12,581 bases of DNA from Leptolyngbyaceae cyanobacterium SM1_3_5. Lineage in GTDB: Bacteria; Cyanobacteriota; Cyanobacteriia; Elainellales; Elainellaceae. Numbering within the stretch: the first letter of the stretch is position 1; every line of letters starts with the position of its first letter. Position numbers and translations under genes: made by a program. Location of the stretch: assembly GCA_012031475.1 (NCBI GenBank), contig JAAUTJ010000071.1, positions 1 through 12,581 on the forward strand. The letters run 5' to 3'. The notes beneath the pieces were generated by a model, which saw only the letters and a list, made by a program, of their open reading frames with translations, was not told where the DNA came from and did not search any database. Shown piece after piece: positions 1 to 6,174 of this stretch.

Positions 1-614
1 TGCTTCTTCAGCAAAGGTCGCAAACCGCTCGATCGCCTCCAAACGCGGGCGATCGCTCTCCTGCCATTCTACCGATTTCCCTGCAAGTGCCTGTTCGATT
101 CGCTGCAAATACTGCTGCCATTCTTCCTGTTTGACCGCTGCGACCTGCTGCTGATGCTGAATCTCGACGATTTGCGCTTTCGATCGCGGCTCATAGCGAT
201 CGCCCTTTTGCTTGAAATACAGCTTGTCTTCCGAAAGCAAACAGTACGCCGCATAGCACAACGGCGCACTTGTATCCGAAAACAAAATTTCCGCCAGTCC
301 AGCCGGATCGGTGGTTTCCCCGTCTTCGCTCAGCAGTTCCCACGCCACTTCCAAGCTAGACGGATCAAGATACGGCTCGATCTCGCTGACAAATTTGGCA
401 ATGTCAGCGGGCTTATATTCACCCGTCACCTGATAGGTAATTTGGCGCGGATGCAGAACATGAGGCTGATTGCGCCCGTCGATCGCGACCCAGTGCTTCT
501 TGCCTTCCGGTCGATCGAGTACGGCTAGTCGTCGCTGCCGGATGCGATCCGCGATCGATCCTTCCGCAGTGCCGTCGCCTTGCAGCCGAAATTCGACGAG
601 CGTACCTTTTCCAT
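1..614 (-). CDS. RNase II/R-family exoribonuclease, N-terminal part (partial, frameshifted at start)
   Basis: This is the N-terminal 205 codons of a gene that continues off the left edge. After repair of one base the protein begins MEKGTLVEFRLQGDG and later carries LDPSSLEVAWELL and LCYAAYCLLSEDKLYFKQKG. From memory, these segments are typical of cyanobacterial RNase II/VacB-type 3'-5' exoribonucleases, the group that includes Synechocystis Zam. The catalytic RNB domain would lie outside the window, so the assignment rests on the N-terminal region and on the position directly downstream of rpsR, a common cyanobacterial order. The ATG at 614-612 is followed by only four A's in the coding strand (bases 607-610). 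With five the start joins the long frame; without it the long frame has no usable start and is closed by a TAA just upstream. The product would degrade mRNA in the cytoplasm. About 13 residues between QGDG and RRLAVLDR look like an insertion compared with remembered homologues. Confidence 0.75.
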
Positions 615-615
615 T

Positions 616-694
616 GGGGATTAGGGGTTAGGTGTTGGGGGTTAGGTGTGAGGTCTAGGGTTGGTATTGGGAATTTCTCCTAACCCCTAACCCC
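616..694. repeat. G-rich telomere-like inverted repeat between rpsR and the RNase gene
   Basis: The plus strand has GGGATTAGGGGTTAGG at 617-632 and GGGGGTTAGG at 637-646. The right arm CCTAACCCCTAACCCC lies at 679-694. The 16-base arms pair at 15 of 16 positions around a 46-base loop. The unit is a 7-bp TAACCCC/GGGGTTA repeat. In the transcript of the minus-strand operon the hairpin ends two bases before the ATG of the RNase gene, so it could cover that gene's ribosome binding region or separate its expression from rpsR. That role is inference. Similar G-rich heptameric repeats are, to my knowledge, dispersed between genes in filamentous cyanobacteria. Confidence 0.7.
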
Positions 695-711
695 TGATCC
701 CGAACACCTGC

Positions 712-927
712 TTAGCCTTCTGCGTTGACGAACGGCAGCAAGGCGAGAATCCGCGCCCGCTTGATCGCGGTGGTGAGGGCGTGTTGCTGCTTGGAGGTCA
801 AGCCTGTGATCCGGCGGGGCAGGATTTTGCCGCGCTCGGTGATGTATTTCCGCAGCAGATCGACATCTTTGTAGTCGATCGAGTCTTTGGGATTGATGGG
901 GGAAACGCGACGGCGATAGTAGCTCAT
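712..927 (-). CDS. rpsR: 30S ribosomal protein S18
   Basis: This is an intact 71-residue protein, the usual length for cyanobacterial S18. The core IDYKDVDLLRKYITERGKIL, then PRRITGLTSKQQ and AIKRARILALLPF, is the S18 signature that contacts 16S rRNA and S6 on the small-subunit platform. The N-terminus SYYRRRVSPI is basic, as expected. The ATG at 927-925 is the only sensible start; no strong Shine-Dalgarno sequence precedes it. It lies 21 bases downstream of the rpmG stop and is followed by the G-rich repeat and the RNase gene, so it is probably co-transcribed with rpmG. Its frame is undisturbed, unlike both of its neighbours. Confidence 0.97.
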   Translation of the reverse strand: MSYYRRRVSPINPKDSIDYKDVDLLRKYITERGKILPRRITGLTSKQQHALTTAIKRARILALLPFVNAEG

Positions 928-948
928 GGGATTTTGGTGCGGTAAAAA

Positions 949-1138
949 TTACTTGATTTCTTTGTGGACGGTGTGTTTGTTGCAGTGGGTGCAGAACTTT
1001 TTGAGTTCTAATCTTGCCGTCGTGTTACGGCGGTTTTTTTTCGGTCGTGTAGCGCGAAACGCCGTTCGATCGCTTGTCGGGATTGGTGCGACACTCGGTA
1101 CATTCCAGCGTGATGATCAGACGGACGCCCTTAGCCAT
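949..1138 (-). CDS. rpmG: 50S ribosomal protein L33 (single-base frameshift)
   Basis: From the ATG at 1138 the frame reads MAKGVRLIITLECTECRTNP and then DKRSNGVSRYTTEK. It then shifts at a run of eight A's in the coding strand (T's at 1034-1041). Removing one A continues it as NRRNTTARLELKKFCTHC and then NKHTVHKEIK, giving 62 residues. This is a standard cyanobacterial L33 with both CxxC pairs (CTEC, CTHC) of the zinc-binding type. As written, translation would stop after about 36 residues at a TAA. A sequencing insertion in the homopolymer is the simplest explanation; transcriptional slippage on A8 is a possible alternative. The gene sits 36 bases after the RDD gene and 21 bases before rpsR, the usual rpmG-rpsR pair. 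The protein is part of the large ribosomal subunit near the E site. Confidence 0.93.
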
Positions 1139-1174
1139 AAGTCAAGCTCAAATTTGAAAAGCCACAAACGTTCA

Positions 1175-1702
1175 TTATTTCACACGGGCGCGGGCTTCGA
1201 CAATCCATTTCCTTAATTTAATGTCCAGCGAATAGCCGCGCCGCGATTCTGCCACGTGCGTTTGCGTCAACTGATCGTGCAACGCCTGCTGATTTTCGGG
1301 ATTCAGCCATGCGGGAATCAGGTCGATCGCGATCGGAGCAACCAGCAAAATTGCCCACAGTCCGCCCGTCCCCAAACTGAGAAATCCCACCAAAAATAAA
1401 CCGAGCGCCAGCCCCAAACCGCCTTCGCGCTTCGCCAGCGTCACCCAATCCGGTGTCCCGCCCCGCTCCAAATCCAGAACGCGCATATCCAATGCCCAAC
1501 GTCCCAAACTCTGGCCGAAATTGCGATCGACCAAGGCCACCCGCATTCCCAGCCAGCCCAGCACGAAGATAAACACGATCGCCGCTGCGCCACTGCTGAC
1601 CAGCAAACTGACAAAGCTGACTGCGACAAAATCAATCAGCAGCGCACAGCCCCGCCGCCAGAGGGGAACACGGCGATATTCGATCGGCGCATCATCACGC
1701 AT
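1175..1702 (-). CDS. RDD family membrane protein
   Basis: This is a complete 175-residue protein with the RDD domain pattern. WRRGCALLIDFVAV carries the first conserved R and D. FGQSLGRWALDMRVLDLERG is the typical segment after the second helix, and ALHDQLTQTHV is the conserved tail motif. Hydrophobic segments lie at about residues 20-55 and 95-130, giving three or four membrane helices in the inner or thylakoid membrane. The biochemical role of RDD proteins is poorly defined; some members have been linked to ion transport, and no substrate can be inferred here. The ATG at 1702 was chosen because the RDD motif begins about 15 residues later. The gene diverges from moeA with 37 bases between the starts and ends 36 bases before rpmG, so it may head the ribosomal-protein transcript. 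The frame is intact. Confidence 0.85.
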   Translation of the reverse strand: MRDDAPIEYRRVPLWRRGCALLIDFVAVSFVSLLVSSGAAAIVFIFVLGWLGMRVALVDRNFGQSLGRWALDMRVLDLERGGTPDWVTLAKREGGLGLALGLFLVGFLSLGTGGLWAILLVAPIAIDLIPAWLNPENQQALHDQLTQTHVAESRRGYSLDIKLRKWIVEARARVK

Positions 1703-1739
1703 AGAATTGACGCATAGGATTGAGGAATCGTTGTCTAAT

Positions 1740-3029
1740 ATGTTAAGCGATCGCCTCAGCCCTTCTTTTCAAATCACTACACCCATGCTGTCTGCTGCCG
1801 AAGCTGAAGCTTTAATTCTCGATCGCACCGTGCCGCTCGATCGCACCCGCGATATCGAAATCCTGCCGATCGAAAAAATCGCTGGCCGAATTCTCGCCGC
1901 GCCCGTGACGAGCAAGCTGGATTTTCCGCACTGGGACAATTCGGCAATGGACGGCTATGCGGTGCGATTTGCGGATGTGCAGCAGGCCAGCGCAGAAAAT
2001 CCGATCGCTCTATCAGTTATCGAAGAAATTCCGGCAGGCTTTGCGCCGCAAAAATCGATCGCACCCGGACAAGCCGCCCGCATTTTCACAGGCGGAATGC
2101 TGCCCGATGGCGCAGATACGATCGTGATTCAAGAAGTGACGGAGCGGCAAGGCGATCGCGTCGTGATTCTCCAAGCACCGCAGCCGAAAGCGTTTGTGCG
2201 ATCGAAAGCCGAATTTTATCAGGCTGGAGCGCCGCTGTTGCCAGCCGGATTGCAGATTGGAGCGCAGGCGATCGCCGTTCTCGCCGCCGCGCAGTGTACC
2301 GAAGTGGCGGTTTATCGTCGGCCTCGCGTCGCCCTTTTCTCGACAGGTGATGAACTCGTCCAGCCACATCAGCCGCTTGCCCCCGGACAAATTGTCGATT
2401 CCAATCAGTACGCGCTCTCTGCCCTCGTCACCGCAGCCGGAGCCGAACGGATCGATCTTGGCATCGTGCCCGATCGCCCCGAAGCCCTCAAAGTCGCGAT
2501 CGAACAGGCGATCTCTCAAGCCGATCTCGTCATTTCCTCTGGCGGCGTTTCCGTAGGTGACTACGATTATGTCGATCGCATCCTGGATGAACTCGGCGCA
2601 AAACTGCATGTGCGATCCGTCGCCGTCAAACCTGGAAAACCGCTCACCGTCGCCACTTTTACCCAGCGCGATCGCCCCGTTCTCTACTTTGGCCTGCCGG
2701 GAAATCCGGTCTCCGCCTTGGTGAGCTTTTGGCGATTTGTTGAGCCTGCTTTGCGGAAGTTGTCCGGATTACCCGAAGGGTGGCGACCCGTTTTTGTGCA
2801 GGGGCGAACCGTGCAGGAGTTGCGATCGGATGGCAAACGCGAATCGTATCTCTGGGGACAAGTTCGCCTCGTTGACGGTGAGTTTGAATTTCAGCTTGCA
2901 GGCGGTTCGCACAGTTCCGGCAATCTGATTAACCTAGCGGCGACGAACGGGCTGGCGATCGTCCCCATCGGCCAAACCCAAACCGCAGCGGGCGATCGCA
3001 CCCTGATCATGCTGGTCGATCGCACCTGA
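1740..3029 (+). CDS. moeA: Molybdopterin molybdenumtransferase MoeA
   Basis: MoeA inserts molybdate into adenylylated molybdopterin, the last common step of molybdenum cofactor synthesis in the cytoplasm. The 429-residue product is of normal length. Visible landmarks in order are DNSAMDGYAV (about 66-75), RIFTGGMLPDGADTIVIQE (about 114-132), the MoCF-binding part with LFSTGDEL (about 199-206), GQIVDSNQYAL (about 216-226), ISSGGVSVGDYDYV (about 265-278), VKPGKPL (about 296-302) and GLPGNPVSALVSF (about 318-330). A C-terminal domain IV ends near LVDRT. The ATG at 1740 follows AGGA at a long spacing; the ATG at 1785 (MLSAAEAEALIL) is an equally plausible start and closer to what I recall for homologues. 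No other cofactor gene is nearby. The ORF is fully open across nearly 1.3 kb, in contrast to several neighbours. A hairpin terminator follows the stop. Confidence 0.96.
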   Translation: MLSDRLSPSFQITTPMLSAAEAEALILDRTVPLDRTRDIEILPIEKIAGRILAAPVTSKLDFPHWDNSAMDGYAVRFADVQQASAENPIALSVIEEIPAGFAPQKSIAPGQAARIFTGGMLPDGADTIVIQEVTERQGDRVVILQAPQPKAFVRSKAEFYQAGAPLLPAGLQIGAQAIAVLAAAQCTEVAVYRRPRVALFSTGDELVQPHQPLAPGQIVDSNQYALSALVTAAGAERIDLGIVPDRPEALKVAIEQAISQADLVISSGGVSVGDYDYVDRILDELGAKLHVRSVAVKPGKPLTVATFTQRDRPVLYFGLPGNPVSALVSFWRFVEPALRKLSGLPEGWRPVFVQGRTVQELRSDGKRESYLWGQVRLVDGEFEFQLAGGSHSSGNLINLAATNGLAIVPIGQTQTAAGDRTLIMLVDRT

Positions 3030-3041
3030 TTCCCTGTGGAG

Positions 3042-3063
3042 GAGATGCGAGATCTCGCGTCTC
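3042..3063. terminator. Hairpin terminator shared by convergent genes
   Basis: GAGATGCGA at 3042-3050 pairs with TCGCGTCTC at 3055-3063 (eight Watson-Crick pairs and one G-U) around a GATC loop. It begins 13 bases after the moeA stop, and its last base is the first base of the stop codon of the convergent exported-protein gene. It can therefore act in both directions. TAGAGACGCGA-type hairpins between genes are common in cyanobacteria. There is no clear U-tract. Confidence 0.65.
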
Positions 3064-3915
3064 TACTCTGGTGGCGCGTCGATCGTTTCCGTCAGGCGAC
3101 CCTGTGACACGCCGATCGATCGATACGCCAAAATCAATCGACTGGCTTCATAAACTGACGTGCCGTTGCTGAGCGTGGTCGGCTGCACCATTTCACCCGG
3201 AAGCGCGGCGAGGGCAGGGGCGAGATTGGCGTCGAAGATGGCGATCGTGCGGCCTTCCAGCGAAAAGTTTCCGGTCGCGAACGAATCGGGATAGCGAGCT
3301 TGCGCGGTGGGAGCGGGCAACCGCTGCATCTGGAAGTTGCTCGATCGCGGATATTCGCCTAGAAACGTGGCGCGAGTGGAATGAAGCTGATCTCCCGTCA
3401 CCTGCGTGAAGTAGTCGAAGATGTCGCTGCCCGGATCGATCGCGCCATTTTCATCGCGATCGCTGCCGTAGACGGTGCGGATGGTGCGCGACGCATCGGC
3501 AGTCGAAGGCAAGACCAGATTGATGCTGGCAAAGGTCGGCAGCAGTTCGGCTTCGGTGTAGCCGATTAGCTGATTTTGCGGCGTGAACAGGCGGATGACG
3601 ACGCGATCGCCCGGATTGAGGCCGCGAATAAACTGCGCTCGCTGGTTCATCCGATAGCGAAAATCTCCGATGAAGCGCTCTTGCAAAAAAGCGTCGGGGC
3701 GCTTGGTCAGCAGGGAAACGCGAGCGATCACATGGGGATAGCTGGGCTGCGCCTGCATAATCGCCAAACTGAAATGGCCGCGATTCGGATCATTTGCGCC
3801 AGCAAACCGCATCCGATTCAGTGACTACTTGTGCGACGCTGATCTGAGCCGGAGCCAGCAGCGCCGCCGCAGCGAGGGCAAGTGCAGCCGATCGACGGAA
3901 AAATACGTGATTCAT
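3063..3915 (-). CDS. Exported protein of unknown function, single-base frameshift near N-terminus
   Basis: I do not recognise the family. The ATG at 3915 starts a clear signal peptide: the basic MNHVFFRR, the hydrophobic ALALAAAALLAPA, and a probable cleavage site after ISVA. About 35 residues in, the frame shifts by one extra base between roughly 3805 and 3815. It then continues open for about 248 residues from RFAGANDPNRGHF to the TAG at 3063, giving about 283 residues in total. The mature part is mostly beta-like with no long helices or further membrane segments, so a periplasmic or surface location is likely. A DRDENGAID segment (bases 3423-3461, about residues 152-160) resembles an EF-hand calcium loop. 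The gene follows thyX on the same strand with a gap of 188 bases and probably has its own promoter. The signal peptide and body fit together well, so one gene is much more likely than two. Confidence 0.7.
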
Positions 3916-4103
3916 AGCAGGTGATTGACGGGGCGGTTGGGCTTGAGACCGCATCTTTTTTGCAACGACCGATCGATCGATCGAACAGTTCCAAGATGGC
4001 ACAAGTTTCATCAATCCCAAGATAGGTTCGACGCGAGTTTCCTTCCTGAGCATACGCGACGCACCCGCGATCGTGTCTAATTTAACCTCGTCTCTACTTT
4101 AAC

Positions 4104-4827
4104 TTACGGAGCGAGCCGTGCTTTTTTGAGACGGTTGGCCTCGTACCATTGGGCAACGGCGGGAACCCACGCTTCGACGTGCGGCCACATTAATTCGCAA
4201 AGCTGCTGACATTCAAGCTGTGCATCGGCCTTCCAGCGCAAATCAATCAGGTGCAGAATCGATCGAACGTTCGCTGAAATCACCCAATGCTGCCGCACAT
4301 CGAACGGAATCAAGCCGCGAGCGTGTTCCTCAGAAAATCCCTGCTCAATCCGTTCGTGATAGCGATAGCACGCTTTCAGACACCATTCAATATCTTCTTG
4401 CCGCTGCGCTTCGGTGTAGTCATAGCGTTTGCCTTGGCGATCGCTATACGCGCCGATCGGACGCAGATAAAACACTTCCTCAACTTCGCGCTTACCCAAA
4501 ACCACGTCTAAAATTCGCTGTCCTGTATAGCGCCCGGACTGGACATCCATCGAGATTCCAACCCGATGCGTCCGAATTTGCTGCATGGTGCTGTGGGGGA
4601 ACCAGCCGCAGTTGAGAACGATCTGCGGATGCTCTAGGGGGCCATAGTCGTCCGCGATTTCCGGCGAGAAGCTGCTTGACGATGATTTCGCCTGCGCGTT
4701 CTTCAGACGGGAAAGACTCGCGATCGTCCCACACGAATCCTTCAGCGTAATCTTGGTGCATGGCAGCGTAGATCGTCTGCTGCGGGTTGGGAGTTTGCGA
4801 AATAACGGCGACAGTAAAGCGATCCAT
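4104..4827 (-). CDS. thyX: Flavin-dependent thymidylate synthase ThyX (single-base frameshift)
   Basis: ThyX makes dTMP from dUMP using FAD, NADPH and methylenetetrahydrofolate in the cytoplasm. From the ATG at 4827 the product starts MDRFTVAVISQTPNPQQ and continues GEIIVKQLLAGNRG. One extra base near 4647-4655 then moves the frame. Downstream it reads DYGPLEHPQIVLNCGWFPHS, MQQIRTHRVGISMDVQSGRY, REVEEVFYLRP, EEHARGLIPFDVRQHWV and ends RLKKARLAP. RTHRVGIS with the following QSGRY is the ThyX signature region that binds FAD and dUMP. With the base removed the protein is 240 residues, normal for cyanobacterial ThyX. A TTG three bases upstream is an alternative start. It lies 73 bases downstream of the armadillo-type gene on the same strand. 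A missing thymidylate synthase would normally be harmful, and both halves keep all their motifs, so a sequence error is likely. Confidence 0.93.
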
Positions 4828-4900
4828 CAAAGTAAGCCTTAAGCAACAGGGTTTCTAGGATAGTCGGACTGGAGCGCGATCGCCCAAATTTCAAGTTTTT

Positions 4901-5656
4901 TTATGCCGTTTCTTTGACTTCGACCTGGAGGGAGAGGGGGATCGCAACGGGAGATTCGCCCGTGCCCAGTCGATCGGGCAGCAAGGCTTGCAGTCCGTCC
5001 AGCAAGGCCGTTTGCAGAATTGGCTCAGCCTCGCGTTGCAGCATCAGCCGGAAGCAGTCGGCCACCTGCGCCTGCACGGTCGGATTCTCAGCTTTTGCCC
5101 AGAGCGTCACCTGGCGAATGGCAATCAGACGATCGAGCGGATCTTCGGCACTAAGCCGCGAAAGCATCTGCATTTCATTGGCGGGCTGCGTTTGTGACTG
5201 CCCCCAGGTTTGCCGAACGAGTAGCAGCACAGCCGCCAGCGTTCCCAGCCCTTGCAAAATCGTTCCGGCTGCCAGCCAGCCGTTGTCTGCTGCCAGCCAA
5301 ACCATCGCGGCGATGTAAGTGGCGATCGTGGCGATTCCACCCAGCAAAACGCTGATTGTCAGATGGCGATTCGATCGACTCCAAAGCCTTTGCCGAACTT
5401 CACTTTGCCAATCTTGCCAGCGATATTGCTGCGCCCCGTAAGCCAGCACCATACTCAGCAAACCCGTCAGCGTTGCCAGCACGAGCGGCCAGTTCCACAG
5501 CCACAGCGCAACGACCAGCGTGAGCGCCATCAGCCAGCCACCCGGTCCGCGAAATCGATCGAGCCATCGCAGCAGCCGTCGATCGATCGCAGGCAGGAAA
5601 TTAGTCAGCTTTTGCCAGGAAAAAGAAGCGTGTCCCATAGCCGAACGATAGCGCAT
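4901..5656 (-). CDS. Armadillo-type fold membrane protein
   Basis: The product has 251 residues from the ATG at 5656 (MRYRSAMGHASFSW) or 245 from the ATG at 5638 (MGHASFSWQKL); the latter matches the N-terminus I recall for cyanobacterial relatives. An open frame continues upstream to 5875 but looks non-coding there. Four hydrophobic segments are visible: two after FRGPGGWL, through VVALWLWNWPLVLATLTGLL, and two around LTISVLLGGIATIATYIAAM and ILQGLGTLAAVLLLV. A soluble C-terminal region follows (DPLDRLIAIRQVTLWA, then VADCFRLMLQREAEPILQTA). It has the paired-helix look of armadillo/HEAT repeats, which usually bind proteins. The family is, to my knowledge, confined largely to cyanobacteria and has no defined role. 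The gene is divergent from susA across a 518-bp gap. The frame is intact. Confidence 0.75.
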   Translation of the reverse strand: MRYRSAMGHASFSWQKLTNFLPAIDRRLLRWLDRFRGPGGWLMALTLVVALWLWNWPLVLATLTGLLSMVLAYGAQQYRWQDWQSEVRQRLWSRSNRHLTISVLLGGIATIATYIAAMVWLAADNGWLAAGTILQGLGTLAAVLLLVRQTWGQSQTQPANEMQMLSRLSAEDPLDRLIAIRQVTLWAKAENPTVQAQVADCFRLMLQREAEPILQTALLDGLQALLPDRLGTGESPVAIPLSLQVEVKETA

Positions 5657-6174
5657 CAAGGCGACCGTTATGGTAAGGCGAAAGGGCGATCGACCGAAGC
5701 ATTGCGGGGGGGATCGCACAAATTGCAATGATTTGTAATAGGGATCGGGAATTTCTCGTGAACACCCTGGAAACTTCATGAAAAATTCAATATTCTGGTC
5801 AGTGGCTTTACGCAATTCCAAACTGGTTTGTGAAACTGTAGTGGCATTGCTGCAACAAATCGATCGCAACTGCACGGTTTGTTGTCCTCATCACTTTGCC
5901 ACGCCGCTTGGTTCGCTGGGCGGATGGGCGACCGCTACACAGTTCGCCAACCTCAGACAGTTAAACTCGCCGCCAAATCACGGCCTAAATGCGTTCAACT
6001 GTTAGTTTCGATCGTCTGATCGTCTAGTCTCAATCGCCAGGAGAGATCCGAGCGGTTTAGCCTACCGAATCGATCGCGGCGGCAAATTGAATGCTGCGAA
6101 ATTAAGCCGCTGATCTACGATTTAGAGGTTTGGCGGCAGCCTCCGAAATTACACTGACCCTCCAGGAAATTGAT
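5657..6174. other. Intergenic region between the divergent armadillo gene and susA
   Basis: This 518-base gap should hold promoters for both flanking genes. I could not identify a good -35/-10 pair or an NtcA-type GTA-N8-TAC site. A short inverted repeat, ACAAAT-N7-ATTTGT, lies at 5718-5736 around the palindrome ATTGCAAT. Another possible weak stem pairs GCGGC with GCCGC between about 6075 and 6115. A 75-codon open frame at 5778-6005 has no family resemblance or ribosome binding site and is not called. AGGA at 6164-6167 is the susA ribosome binding site. Confidence 0.5.

Noticed and set aside
154..528. 124-codon plus-strand open frame at the left edge
   Set aside because: It is the reverse of the RNase II-like coding frame, which carries conserved segments; the plus-strand product is low in complexity and resembles nothing.
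2013..2609. 198-codon open frame on the minus strand inside moeA
   Set aside because: It is antisense to an unambiguous moeA with all family motifs; GC-rich HIP1-containing genes often leave long antisense frames.
3955..3995. GATCGATCGATCG stretch upstream of the exported-protein gene as an operator
   Set aside because: CGATCG-rich runs occur all over this genome segment as part of the HIP1-type word bias, so this one is not distinctive.
4647..4655. Programmed frameshifting in thyX
   Set aside because: No slippery heptamer or downstream pseudoknot is evident, thyX is not known to be recoded, and nine other similar indels nearby favour sequence error.
5778..6005. 75-codon open frame upstream of susA beginning MKNSIFWSVAL
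   Set aside because: It has no ribosome binding site and no recognisable motif, and it lies in the divergent promoter gap. Its length is within chance expectation.
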